Origin: Pseudopyrenochaeta lycopersici | Taxonomy: Eukaryota; Ascomycota; Dothideomycetes; Pleosporales; Pseudopyrenochaetaceae | Assembly (NCBI GenBank): GCA_003313425.1 | Contig: NHZP01000033.1 | Span: 1-64,000 of the forward strand | Length of the DNA: 64,000 nucleotides | Reading direction: 5' to 3' | Part shown: positions 34,253 through 46,496 of the stretch, one piece after another | Numbering within the stretch: the first letter of the stretch is position 1 | Layout of the letters: each line of letters starts with the position of its first letter | The notes under the pieces: model-generated | The model's input: only the letters and a program-made list of their open reading frames with translations | Database searches by the model: none | Told to the model about the DNA's origin: nothing | Position numbers and translations under genes: made by a program

Positions 34253-34675
34253 TTTCAGCAAAGGAACTTTGAGGCCGTTCAAGCGTGAGGTATTGTGCGC
34301 GGATATTGGGTCAACCTTGGGAGAGTTTGCTTCAATCTTTGAAGTTATGGAGGGGAAGCTTCATCGGCCGATGATATGCCGAACTACGGATTGTTCTGGA
34401 CCGAGAAGGGTAGGACTGAAAGTGGACAACCTGCGTGAGACTCAATGCGGGTGAATTGCTTGCGTTCACAAAATATGAAACGAAATTATGGACTTGCTAC
34501 ACTAGAGAATGATACGCATTTATTCAAAAATAGGGCAAGGAAGCCTGATTCAAGTATGAACAAAGTGCTACGCTTGTCGCAGTTTGGTGTGATAACAACT
34601 GATGTGAAGAGTTGGTATATAGCTGGCCATCACCAGCTGTCTTTCTCAAGGCCTGATATTTTCATTTGCTTGATT
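34253..34675. other. Spacer between mutarotase and transporter
   Basis: 423 bp between two minus-strand genes. It should contain the transporter 3' UTR and the mutarotase promoter. No motif was recognised. Confidence 0.5.
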
Positions 34676-36365
34676 CTAGACAAGATATCTGAATCCCTTC
34701 ATCAATCGCTGTCCCTCCTCGACACTGATGCCCTCAGTCCTAGCTGTCTGTTCTGCAACATCTCCATGCACAACCCATGCATCTACACCATCATCCAGCC
34801 TCTTGTTCAAACGCACTAAGATTACCCTGAAGATGAAGCATCCAAGAATTGTAGCGCCAAACATCGCAGTAACAACTCCGTAGCTCTTCCTGAATCCATT
34901 GTCGGACATGTTCCACACGTACGAGCCAGCAATGTTGCCGAGCTGCGAGAATGCGTTGATCATCGCGATGGCGACGGCGCGCTTGGCTGGTGGACGAGGG
35001 AAGGAGGACGAGATCCAGGAGTAGAATACAATGAAGCCAGCATAAGAGGAGGCCTGGAGGAAGAGTGCGACGTAGCGGGCTGCGGTATTGAGTGTACACA
35101 TGGATATGATGAAGCCAACTAGTCCGCCAATGATAGGCCCTACAATGTGCCAGAAGCGCTCTTGTTGGCGATCAGAGTGCCATGCGTTGATGATGGAAAC
35201 GAGGCAGGCGAATGCCCACGGAGGCGCAGACATCAACAAGGTAGTAATATACCCGAAGCCGAGGGTGCGGGTGAGGGTCGGAAAAAATGCGTTGAAGGAG
35301 AGGCCAACAACGTAGGCGGTAAATGTCAACATCATGATGTAGATTTTGGTGTCTTTGACGGCCATGGCAAGACCAGCGAAGGGTGACTGCTCAGCCGAAT
35401 CCTCATCGGCTTCTCCTACGTCTTCGGTCATTCGATACACAGCGACAGCGCGTTCCTCCTCTGTGAAGCCTCGCGAATTGTGCGGGAGGTCAGGAAGAAT
35501 AAAGGCTGCTGCGATAGCAATGGCCATTGTCGCAGCACCTTCGATCCAGTACAACCACCTCCAAGCACGATGACCAAGCAAGCCTTCCATGTTGGAGAGC
35601 ACAGCAGCACCAACCAGTGAAGAGAAGGCGTTGGAGATGAGGTTTCCACAGAAAAGGATGGCGTTTCGCAGGGTGAGTTCGCGTCTGGTATACCATTTTG
35701 ATAGGATGAGCAGTGCTCCAGGAAGGAAAGCAGCCTCAACGAAGCCGATGAAGAAGCGAATGGCCACCATGCCGGCAAAGTTGTGTACGTTGCCAGACAG
35801 CGTCGAGATCATGCCCCATATCATCATGACAATGGCAATGTATAGCGAAGGGCGTGGGATCCGATTGATGATAATGTTGGATGGCACTTGCATAAGGATA
35901 TATCCAACTAATTTCCAATGTCAGTGAATGTCTCACATGCCGTTTGGCCGTGGTCACGTACCATACACTGTCTAGCGTTAGCGATCAAATTTTCTTCCAC
36001 AGCATGGAGTAAACCTACAAATACTCAAACAAGTCGCATACTGCGTATTGTTGATACCGAGATCTTCCTGTAGTCCTCCAAGACGGGCGGCAGCAATATT
36101 GTTTCGATCGAGATCTGAAAGTGGAGGGGTAGCGTATAAGTAAATGCCAGGTAACTATGGTACAACCAGGATTCTTACAATTCATAATGTATATCAATAC
36201 AAACAGCGAGCATCGCGCATCCAGCTTCCGTTTCAACTTCTTCTCGACCTGCTGTCTTCGCTCTGGGCTCATATTGGCAGCGAGCCCAGCGACCGGCTTA
36301 TTGTGATGCTCCACACTCTGTGGTGCATCGTTAATGTCGACGTCCTTGTGGTCCGGGGAGGCCAT
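34676..36365 (-). CDS. MFS transporter, anion:cation symporter (allantoate permease-like) family
   Basis: Four exons (36365-36179, 36114-36019, 35967-35962 and 35907-34676) encode 506 residues. Introns are 64, 51 and 54 bp. The third exon is a six-base micro-exon between two good splice sites and supplies part of L-Y-V-G-Y-I-L-M-Q-V-P-S-N, the conserved second-helix block of the Dal5-like family. Skipping it keeps the frame. Other family marks are L-D-R-N-N-I-A-A-A-R in exon 2, G-F-V-E-A-A-F-L-P-G and W-Y-T-R-R-E. About twelve membrane helices are expected, with soluble ends of about 50 and 45 residues. Such carriers usually import organic anions, vitamins or small sugars at the plasma membrane. 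The neighbouring mutarotase makes a deoxy-sugar a reasonable guess, no more. Confidence 0.92.
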
Positions 36366-37716
36366 ATTGTCGCAAACTCCTAGCAACAGACCCTTGAGAT
36401 GTATCGAACCGTTCGAAATAGGACTGGATCCTTCTCGGGTTCCCTCCTTCTTATATGATAATTCGGCCTCTTCGAATCTGGGCTCAAACACCGATCGAGT
36501 TCTTCTCCGCTGCGGGACTCCATATTACACCACCCTTGTCCACGGTCCCAGCAAACCGTTACATCACTGTTGAGGCATGGCTCCCTGTAGCTTTGAAAAT
36601 TCGAAAATCGTGGGCCAAGCACCAATCCGCCTCTTCATCGGCGGCCCAGCTACCAGATACAGTAAACCGCTAATATGTGGGGTAACCGAGAACGTAACAC
36701 GCCGCCGATGATCCCTCCCGCCTGCTTGCTTGGCCCCGTGTCTGGGTGACGCTTGATCAACTGAAGAGATGCCGTTGGATAGGCGTTTTAGCTAGGCAGT
36801 GGGATATCGGTAATGGGTGCCGGCTTCTGTTCATCATAAGCCGCGGCTAAGGCAAAGCCTCCCACGTAATGCTTGCAATGTAACCAAGATTCAACAAGGT
36901 GCACCTCGCTCACATTTGAGCCGCATCGGATGTGGATGCGCCTAAGAACGGCGTGCCGCCTTGAGGCCGCGGTAGATATTCGGGTAGTCTAATGTGGGCA
37001 CTCGGCCATCCGTTTAGAGCAGTTCGACGGGGTTTGATTCGCTCTGCGCGTCGGCTTTGCCCCCACATCAACGGAGAGCGTCTGGAACATACATCGACAA
37101 GAGGCCTTGAGGCGTACTCAATTCTTTGGTTATTTTCATAAGAAGTCAATCCTGAAGCTGTAGCCGGATCTCAATGACGTCCAGCGTTTAAGATGCTTTG
37201 TCAAATTGCACCACCAACACACCACATGTAAGCCAATGCAAATAGCAAAATGCGAGATGGGAAGAATCCGATCCGAACCTTCCTTTTTTTTTTTTTTTTT
37301 TTTTTCTAATGCAGTCGTACCACCTTACCCAAGCTTCCGGGGTCCGAGATCACGATAATCCCAGGACACACACTCCATGGGGCAGCCCCGGCTCTACCAC
37401 GAGGCCATCACTAGATTAGTTCTCGAGTTGCATGACTCGCGCAAGAAGGCCACGGCTCGCTTCACTTGGCTAGTAGTGAAATAGTTGTGAACTCGACGTG
37501 GAACATTGAAGGAAGAAAACCGTGATAACGATGCGTAGTGTCGCAACTATTGTAACGTAAAGATGAGCCAAGAAATAATACAATGGTATCTAAAAAGAGC
37601 TCAGTGTAGCCGCATCGCCTGGCGTAGGTGAGATGCACGCCCTCGACGCCAATCTGTCGAAGTTGAAAAATCCCGACGTCCGGCCTCCCCTCGTAATGTT
37701 GCACATGTCTTGTTGC
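36366..37716. other. Intergenic; no gene seen
   Basis: No supported frame. It contains the T22 run listed separately. The left end should hold the transporter promoter. The right end is the 3' region of the membrane-protein gene. Confidence 0.5.
37284..37305. repeat. T22 homopolymer
   Basis: An uninterrupted run of 22 T. It could be a variable microsatellite or the A-tail scar of a retroposed sequence read on the minus strand. No upstream coding match was seen. Confidence 0.9.
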
Positions 37717-38789
37717 TCACAATGGCTCGTAATCGGCACTGGTATCCCCCACCCAGCCATACCATAGTGCAACAAGAGCATTCGCGGCCACCCATACACT
37801 CGCATACCCTGCGGCGCCTGTGAGTTCGGAGCCTTTGAGTGTCATAGACTTTTGCACAGTGTTGGCGAAGACAAAGGCATTCAAGATGGCCGTCTGCTGA
37901 ATTAGGGTGCGTGTCCGCTTGCTAAAGTACCAAAAGTTTTGCTTCACAGTCTGCGGTAAGGTGGCAAGTGCGGGATCAAAGGGTTCGGCGGGCGTAGCGG
38001 TGCCAGAGAGTGGTTGAGCGGCGATGGAGGGGTTGAGGAGGAACTCTTTGGCGGCGACGCCTGCAGTGAAGACCTTGGCAAGAATGCTCACGGGAGTCTC
38101 GACATGGGCGTGCTCGAGGGTGGGGATGTCGAAAAAGCGCACCAAGAACAGGTTCAAGGACCCGGTCTTCAGGCCGGCCCAGAGCACAACCACATAGACG
38201 CCCATGGCGAGCAGCGCGTTGGACACCTGCACCTGGACGCTGTTGAGCAGGAAGCGGTTGCGCAGGGCTGCGTTGGCGTCGTGGGCAGCGGAGCGCGGGC
38301 GCAGAAGGTACGTGGGGATGGCGATGGAGAGCACCTCGATGTGCACGTGCGCAGCGACAGTGAGCGTCGAGATGTCGTAGAAGGTTGCGAGCAGGTAGGC
38401 GTAAGGGGCTTGGGTGAGGACGGTGAGTGCAGAGACATCATAGACTGTGTGCATTAGCCAGGGGGGTTTGTGGGCGACACATGCGCGGCGGATGGCCTAC
38501 AGTCGTAGTTGAAGTACCATGTCATCCAGACGGTGAGGATGCGCATCCCCAGGCGCGCGCCCGGCGAGTACAGCGACCACACATGGCCCTCATCCGGCAC
38601 CTTGCTGACGGCGCCCAGCTCGGGGCTTAGGAAGTTGCAGACGAAGCTCCAGAGCGCCGTGTTGATGCCCAGATTGAGCACGACGAGGATGGGAATGCGC
38701 AGGATTGGGGGCAGGCGCGATCGCGCTGGCGTGTGCGTGTGCGTGACGACGGCCGGCGATGCGCGGTCGGTGAGGCTGGAGGGCGCCAT
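37717..38789 (-). CDS. Fungal multi-pass membrane protein of unknown function
   Basis: Two exons (38789-38501 and 38444-37717) give 338 residues. The 56-bp intron runs GTAGGCC...GGCTAATGCACACAG. Hydrophobic segments lie at about 27-50, 85-150 (two or three helices, including Y-D-V-S-A-L-T and the repeated-looking F-Y-D-I-S-T-L-T), 175-205, 230-245 and 305-330. The N-terminus is Ser/Thr/Pro-rich and there is no cleavable signal. I do not recognise the family. The internal similarity between the two Y-D-x-S-x-L-T helices suggests a duplicated hairpin. It shares a 254-bp spacer with the carboxylesterase 3' end. Confidence 0.78.
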
Positions 38790-39043
38790 CGCGCCAAGTC
38801 AGCAGCAGCAGCGAAAGGGGCAAGGCCAAAAGTGCAATTGCAGGAGAATGGAGGTAGAGAGTGACCGCGCAGGCTTTCAGACGAGGTTGCGCGCCTCGCG
38901 TGTGCAGATTCAAAGTGTGGTGTTGAAGAGGCTTTGCGCGCCCAGTTTTGGTTGTTTGTCGTCATCATTGTCCCCAACACCGACCGCCGACCACCGACCT
39001 CGCGCTTCCACCGGGGCAACCGTGCCCAGCCTTGACCTTGCTC

Positions 39044-40911
39044 TCACTTGCCGTACGCATCCCCAAACACCGAGCTCAAGTATGCAATTCCCGCTGCCCT
39101 CCACGTGTCTCTCTCCGGCCCACTTGCCTTGGCGACTTCAAAGGCAAAGTCTTCAGCGTAGCCCCCAATGCTGTCATTGTACACCGGCCACGGTGCAACA
39201 CCGGCTTGGCCATGGCTGTTGGGGTTGTGCTCTGAAAAGAACGACGCCCACATCGTGCTGATGAGCTTCGCCGTCCGCCTGTAGTTGTCAGGCACCGCTG
39301 GAGCACCCCCTACAAAACCCATGCGCTCCAGATTGTACAAGACGTAGGCGACTTCGACCCAATGCGTGGCCCCTGAAATGGGCAGCAGCGGCGTATCGCC
39401 GTTGAAGCGGTAGCACCACGCCTTCACCCCATGTGCTGCCCACCGTTGACAGGTCAATCTCCTCGGTGCAATGAACGTAAAGTCTCCCGAGAGCGCTGCC
39501 CACCGCTTTGTCTGGCTGCCCCTGCCCGGCGGAGGCGTGGTCCACAGCTCTGGGATCCCAACGCCGGGAATGTTGGGGTAGAGCACTTCGAGCTTATCAA
39601 CAGTGTCGCGGGAACCATAGTTTGCCGCTTGCGCGCGAAATAGCTCATCCGTGTTGATGTTCACCCCGAGCGCAGTGAAGACACCTTCATCCGTGTTGGT
39701 ACCCGTGATGATGGGCACTTGTACGAAATGACCAGCTGCCAATTGATCATACAAAGACCCACGGATCACGTCACCATCCACATAAGGGAAGAATGTCCCC
39801 GATGCCGTGCCATTGAGTGCAGTATTCAGCGTGGCGTAGTCAAGCTTGCGTAGACATTGGAGCGACTCTGACGAGTTGGAGCAACCTGTCGCAGCAATCA
39901 TCTTATTGTACTTGGCCTGCTCCACCGAGGCGTTGTACTTGGGCCCGAGGAGCAGAGGAGCGCCAGATTCCATGATAGCTGCGGAAAAGAGGCCATCGTC
40001 TCGGCCGCCGTAAGCCGTTAGATGGATTCCGACGGAAGCTGCACCCGCAGACTCGCCGAAGATTGTCATCTGGGATTATCAGCTGTGTCTCTGCCTTTCA
40101 TAACGTCTGATGTAGCAACCCACCCTTGAACTATCGCCACCAAATGCTGCAATGTTCTCCTTGATCCACTGAAGCGCTAGGCGCTGGTCACGGATGCCCA
40201 GGTTGGTACCACCATCGTTGCGAACCTCCTCACTGTTGATGAAGCCCCAGGCATTGAGACGGTACTGGATTGAAACCCCGATGAATGGCTTTCCGACCTC
40301 CACACCATTTTGGATGATATAGGACATATTGTACAGGGTATCAATTGTGCCGCCTTGCGAGAACCCTGATCATCATCGTCAGCCATCATCCACGCCCAAG
40401 TCCATGTCTTGCAATGCTCACCACCGCCGTGAATCCAAATCGCAACCGGCAGATCTGGCCCGGCGCAAGCAGGTCTTACTACGTTCAAGTGCAGGCAATC
40501 CTCCGCGACCGCAAAGTTTCCTATCTGTTCGCTGCCATATCCTACGCATTTAGGTGGGTAATTCTTGGCTTCAAACGTGCTGTTCCATGACTGCTTCAGG
40601 GCTTGCGGTGCCCTAAACCTCAATTCTCCAATTGGAGCTTCGGCAAAGGGAATACCAAGAAAGGCATCTTGATTATGGGAAGGGATGTGGTATCCCTCAA
40701 CGGTGCCGTTCTTGAGCAATACCTTGGGGCCCGTATGGTCGGAACCGGTGTTACACGTTGAAGTCGGAAGTGGCGTATAGGATGATGAAAGTGCCAAGGA
40801 CGCTGCAGTGAGTGATGGCGATGCTGAAGGAATAGTCGTAGTCGAGTAGGCGGATGCGAAGGCCTCGCTGGCCACTGAGACTGCAAGAATGGCTGCTTCC
40901 GTTACTTTCAA
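39044..40911 (-). CDS. Secreted carboxylesterase type B (lipase-like)
   Basis: Three exons (40911-40422, 40365-40124 and 40069-39044; introns 56 and 54 bp) give about 585 residues. The alpha/beta-hydrolase family marks are complete: E-D-C-L-H-L-N-V, W-I-H-G-G-G across the first splice (oxyanion hole), nucleophile Ser in F-G-E-S-A-G-A (about 251), acid Glu in N-T-D-E-G-V (about 372) and His in G-A-T-H-W-V-E-V (about 480). The N-terminus has a hydrophobic signal-like stretch followed by a Ser/Thr-rich linker, so secretion is likely. The start is unsolved. The frame opens at a TTG, not an ATG, after an in-frame stop. A nine-base exon at 40991-40983 (Met-Glu-Leu) joined by a 68-bp intron (40982-40915) is one possibility. 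Confidence 0.88.
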
Positions 40912-40991
40912 GTTCTAATCGGGTATGTGTCGCTATCTTAAGGCAGATTAAAGCAAAATATAAAGTGCCGGTGATTATATACTAATTCCAT

Positions 40992-42367
40992 CGGAAACAC
41001 TACGCTAGCGAACAGTGTTTCGCTGGACGTGTAAACCAGATTATGTATACTAAGCTAGGACTAGTGGCGGTGACAGAGACAGAAACTACGTTGGACGGAC
41101 ATACAGTATGCTCTCGAACAGCCTGTCCACCCACGGACAAATGCAAAGAAAACCGGGGCGCTCGCAAGAAACAAGCGACAAACAGAACCCTTCATGGTGA
41201 CAAGCTTTCTCCCAAACGAATCTCAAGGCTGTTTTGAGGGGGAAGGGGGGAGGGGGGACTGTAAGATTGATTTGCTCAGTATAAGACCCAATGCTCCAAG
41301 GGGTAGGACCCTCAATTTATCGCTCACATTGCCACTCCTAGATCCCCTAGTCACTAATCAGTAAATGCGTTAGAAGCTACTTTGCGGTTAGCCGACCTAA
41401 TCCTTTGTGATTTATTCTCCGAAGCCTTGTGGTTAACGCTGCAAGGTTCATCCACCCCGCAAGGCTTTTAGTGGCCCCTCGGAATTGCTCCCTCAGTGCT
41501 TAGACTTCCTCAATGAGTAAATCTCTATGGAGCTGTGCCCCAGTTTAGACCCCAGAATCTCAGCAGTGGGCCACCATACCGATCTCGTTCCAAGTTCAGT
41601 TGTCAGCATTCCCCTCCTCAGGCGGAACAATGCAATTCTGTATCCGTCATGTGGAGAAGATGGTAAGGACGGTATCGGGAATAGTGCAATCTCGAAGCAA
41701 GGCTCGGGTGGTTCCCCGAGCGAGCTTCATGGATACAGCCACAAGTCGGCATCGCTTCCGCGAGCTGTGAGAATGCGGGACGAATGAGTATTCGTTTACA
41801 ATTTCTATGAATGTCGTACTCGTGGAGAGGAGATCGCTTGGATTCCTCCGAGGCGGCTCCGCTTTCCATTGTGGGAATATATGATCCTGCGAAATCAAAC
41901 AGCGCCATATTCTTTTACCAAATGCAGGTTAATCGATGTGAGAAGTGGAGAACCTTTTTTGTTGATATTCAGTACATTTACAGTCATTCATCCGTGAACC
42001 CAGCCAGATCCATCAGTCATATGCACCCACCCCAACGTGCCCACCCTCCCTAGTCTATGATTGAGCGGAACGAGATGCTGGCATTACCAAGGCCCCAAGA
42101 ATTCACAACAAAACAAACCGGACACCATAAGAGCGAGCCCAAGAACGAATTAACGATTGGGGGAAAACCATGAAGCCACCGATGCGATGATGGAGATACT
42201 GTGCAGAGAAGGTCGAAGGTTTTAAGAACAGATGCAGGCAGTATAATACAGGGGTTTGAAGCGGCCGTTGCAAGGATCCAGAGAAACATTGTGTTTTTTT
42301 GGGGGGGATTGAAAGGTGTGTGTGTATTGAACCATTGGGGCTGGCTGTTTGCTCAAGCCAAAGCCCT
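40992..42367. other. Intergenic; no gene seen
   Basis: Short frames only. It includes G-rich runs near 41,238-41,260. The end adjoining 42,367 is the CLU1 3' region, with a TTTTTTTGGGGGGG run at about 42,296-42,308. Confidence 0.5.
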
Positions 42368-45300
42368 CTATGCTTTCTGTGTCCTCTTCTTGGGGTTGGT
42401 CTGCGCTCTCTTCTTCGTAGGCGTCTTGGGTGACTCGCCCTCGATGTACTTGAGTAAATCCTCAATCTTGCGTTGGTCAACCCGGTTCGCGCCACTTCGC
42501 TGCTTACCTGCAGCAGCAGCCGCCTCGCTAGCCGAAGGTGTGGTAGCAGCAGGCTGAAGCGGATTCCTACCAGTAAGCTGAATACGACGAATACGCCCCT
42601 TTGCTAGATCATTTAGCTGCTTAGCCTGGGTGACAGCGCTCTGTGTGAGCTGCTCGAGCCAGCTCTCAGCCTCCTTAGTGTTACGATCTTCTGCGCCGAG
42701 CACATCCTTGAAGATGTTGTAGGATTCGCGCATACGATTGACAGCACCGCGCATGTCCTTGTCCAGGGCAAGGGATTGCGCAGTTTGGAAGAGGAGTGTA
42801 GCCGTGTTTATCGAGTTCTTGCCGGATACATCTTCACAGATGGCAAGCGAAGCCTCAAACCAGATGCGTGACTCGTGATACTGCTTCATTGCTTGCAGCA
42901 TAACGGCAGCATTGTTGAGCGTCGTGATTGAGTCAGGGTGATCGGCTCCGTATATGATCTTCCACAACTCAAGCGCATGGCGTACGTAGACAAGAGCAGC
43001 TTTGGTGTTGCCAGAAGCATGCTCGAACAAACCCAGGTTGAGGTACGCCAACACAGTGTCGGCGTGGTCAACACCAAGGGTACGCTCAGAGACGATGACG
43101 GCCTTGTGCGCAAGCTCAAGGGCCGAAGCCTTGTCCTCTAGGTTAAAAAGCAGGTTGGACAGAGTATGGTAAGCACGAGCGACTTCCGGATGGAGGACGC
43201 CATAGATCTGTTCGTGTAGCTGCAAAGACTCTAGAAGCAGCTCCTGTCCAAGCTCCTTCTGGTCTTGAGCAACAGACATGCGACCAGCCTCCAAAGCCTC
43301 CTCTGCCAACAAACTCTTTGGGGAAGCCTCTTTCACGACAGGGACAATGTTCAGAACGTCATCTGCATGGAACGTCTGTGGGGGCAGATTGACGACAGGG
43401 CTAGCAGCGCGTGTCGGAGACGACGACGCTTTGTTCTTCTTCTTCTTGCTCGAGGATGATGTAGAGTGACCGTTAGTCTGCGGTACAGCAGGCGTCTCCG
43501 AAGTGGCGCCGTTGCTAAGACTGTCCTTGGTAAAGGCATACTGCTTGCTCACCAGCTGAAGACCCAACTTGAGAGACACCTCTCGTAGAAGCTGCAACTG
43601 CTTGCCGGACTCGATCCATGATTGGCCAAGGTTGTAACGGTACCGTAGGGCGACCTGAGCCAACACCTCCTTCTTCAAGGTCTCAGGCGTAAGTCTTTCA
43701 TAGCTGAAATCCGCCTCTGGATACATTGCCTTGAGGCTACTGTCGCCCTCGGCAACAGGCTTGGTGCTAACGTCAGCGCCCAGCAGGCAGTTGAGGAGAT
43801 GCGCAACGCATGGTGCGGCGAAGGGAGCGGCAACATTGCGCAGCTTGGAGTTGGCAAAGTGTTTGAAGCCACGTGCAATCATTTCTTGTATGACAAGGCG
43901 CTTCAATGCTTGGAGTCGCGGATCAGGCTTGTCTGCGAGCTCAGCAATTTGACCGAGATAGCGGATGTTGACACCGCGCTTGTGGAGCAGAGTACTCAAA
44001 GATTGGCCATCCATGGGAAAGCCAACTTCGCCGTCCTTGAGTTCCTGGATCATGCGTGGAATAACTTCTGACAAAAGGTGCTCACAAGCTGCGCGGACTT
44101 CAGCCTCGTCCTGAGCCCACTCCTTCTTGTCTTCCTCTGACTGCGGGTTTTGGCCAGAGAAAACATCGGGATTGAGGGCAAAGGAGAAGCCAGAAATATC
44201 AACACGGTCTTGCTCTGTAGCGTCGGCATCACCCTTCTTCTCTGCGTCAGCATCGACCTTCTTTTCCGCCTTGGCGGCTTTCTTAGACTTTGGCTTCTCC
44301 TCGTTGTCACCGTCGGAATCTTGGTCGGAATCTTCGGAATCCTCTTCGGAATCCTCTTCATCGTCGTCGTCGTCTTCGTCGTCGTCGTCCTCTTCTTCTG
44401 ACGTGCTGTCGTCTTCTTTTGGTGCTTTCTTGGCGGGGCTCGCATCTGTCTTTGTCTTTTTTGCGAGCTCATTTTTGACGTATTCGCGCAGCTTTAGCCT
44501 ACCATAAGACTCGACGAGCTCCGGGCGGAGCGTTGCCATGCGATGCGGATAGTCCTTGTCCTTTGGTTGTGAGTCGCCCTCCTTGCTGGGCTCGCTCCAA
44601 TGCGCCTCGATCCATGCAACATCCAGAGGGGTGAGGCGGTAGAGGTCCAATGCGTACCGCCTGCCGTCTGTGCCAATGAGACCCTTGGTCTCTACGCTTC
44701 CCTCGAGCTCGTGCCGAACGTTGTCCTTGTCCCATACGGGGTGCTTCTTGACGCGCAGTGCCTTGGAGAGCTGCTCGAACAATGGGACAAATGACTTGTC
44801 GTCTGCAACGATTTCCTTGCCTTCGACCGCGCCATAGTCAATCTGGTGCTCTCCAGGGTCACGCTGCTTAAAGATGCCGGGGACTATGCTCTGGCCGACA
44901 ATGCGCTTGCCAAGATAGTCTACCACGACAGTGCCTGAGGTGAAGAGGTTGTGAATGTCCAGATTGTTGACAGCGCGGACACCGAAGACGTCCTTGCCGA
45001 CGGCCACGCGAGCTGCCTCGTCACCGCCCTCGGTCCCAAAAGTGCCGACACCATCGGCGCCAAAGGAATAGAAGATGTTGTTGTAAACAAAAATCTGGGC
45101 ATCCTTTGCTTCTGTGGGGTTCAGGGGGGCAATTTCTCCGCGAGCTACCAACATGGCGCCACGGGTGGCGGCGTCGTTGTAGTCGGCAAACAGCTTTGAG
45201 GTGAGGCGTTCGCGGAAGACGCGGTCGTGGACGGCCTCCTTTGGCATCTCACGCGTCGACTGGAATTCCTCGTTCCAGTCGCGGAGAGTTTCGGTGTTCT

Positions 45301-46496
45301 CGACGCCTGAAATGAGGAAGCTCTCCTGGGTGCGTGCCAGATCGGGCTGGTGTGGGGTGAGCGACGATGAGGGTGCGGGGACCAGCCAAGGGTTTGCGGG
45401 GATGGCGTTGGAGAGCTGGAAGATGGTGAGCAGCTCCTTCTTTGCATTGTGGTCAAGCAGTTGCTGGAAGGAGGCGCGGAAGGATGGCGACAGCTCCTCG
45501 AGCAGGGTGAGCAGCGAGTGGGCGTGGCGGGCCTTTGGTGCCTGGCGGGGGAAGGGGTCGAAGCTGGCGTTGGAGGACTTGTTGACGAAGAAGCCCGAGA
45601 CATGGCTGGTGATGTGGTGTTGCTCGTTCTCGGCGGTGGTGACTACCAGATACAGCAGGTGGCCCTTTGAGCGCAGGTGGTATGGCGGCGGGTTCCAGGG
45701 CGACACGGCCATGGACCGGATGGTCTTGGGCGGCGGGTCCTGGGGCGGGGGCAGGAGGTTGGCGATGGCTCCCGGGGCGTGGAAGTCGTAGTCGGCCAGG
45801 GGCGACTGCTCCGGGCCGTCGTCGCTGGGGTTGGCCGGCGGGCTGGGGCCGACGGTGTCGTGCAGCGACAGGCCGGCCATGATGCCGTGCAGTGCATCGG
45901 TGCGGTCGCCAGCAGCGCCGATGAGCTCACGCACGCGCATGACGTGCAGGCGGGCCTCCTTCTCCGTGTACGGGTCCTCGACCAGGGTGAGCAGCGAGTC
46001 GGCCTTGAGGCCGGCCACCTCGGACAGCTCGACGTAGTCGTTGATGCGCTGGCCGGCGTGCTCGAGGTGGAAGCACGAGTACTGGAAGGTGTGGGGCATC
46101 TCGATGATGGACTGGCGCAGGTCCTGCACCTGCTCGGCCGTGGAGATCTACGCGGCCATGAGCTTGGGAGGGGGGGTCAATGGGCAACGGCGGCGTCACG
46201 CACCGTCATCTGCATCTCGAACGGCTCATGGGGCAGCCGAATGGTGACGGAGAAGATGCCTCGACGCTGTTAGCTGCTGCTGCTTGGGGCTTGGGGCTTG
46301 CTGCTGGGCCTGCCCGCGCCATTGCACATACTGTCTGGCTGCTGGCCGTCCGCGGCGGCCTGCCCGCTGGCATCCTGCGCGCTGCCGGGCGTCTGGGCGA
46401 CTTCTGCTGCACCGCTGCTGTTAGCCATGGCCGTGGGGATGCCGGTGCGGAGAGCTCACCAGACGGCGATGCGGCGTCATTGTTGCTGGCGGCCAT
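42368..46496 (-). CDS. CLU1: Clustered mitochondria protein homologue (CLU1/TIF31)
   Basis: Four exons encode about 1315 residues: 46496-46460, 46406-46332, 46259-46204 and 46147-42368. Introns are 53, 72 and 56 bp, in phase at all three joints. The first exons give a short Ala/Gln-rich leader, then I-F-S-V-T-I-R-L-P-H-E-P-F-E-M-Q-M. This reaches T-A-E-Q-V-Q-D-L-R-Q-S-I-I-E in the CLU N-terminal ubiquitin-like domain. A GSKIP-like part, the CLU core (about 330-580), a long acidic Asp/Glu/Ser tract (about 640-700), the eIF3-p135-like region and C-terminal TPR repeats (about 1000-1200) follow. Clu proteins bind mRNAs of mitochondrial proteins and keep mitochondria dispersed in the cytoplasm. 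The yeast protein also associates with eIF3. The tail is basic. The gene is divergent from the P-loop ATPase. Confidence 0.95.

Noticed and set aside
44127..44507. Ser-rich plus-strand frame within CLU1
   Set aside because: It is the complement of the CLU1 Asp/Glu tract (GAC/GAA read as GTC/TTC-type codons), not an independent gene.
45677..46273. 198-codon plus-strand open frame opposite the CLU1 5' end
   Set aside because: It is the antisense shadow of CLU1 codons and their GC-rich third positions, with Val/Gly/Arg-rich content and no family resemblance.
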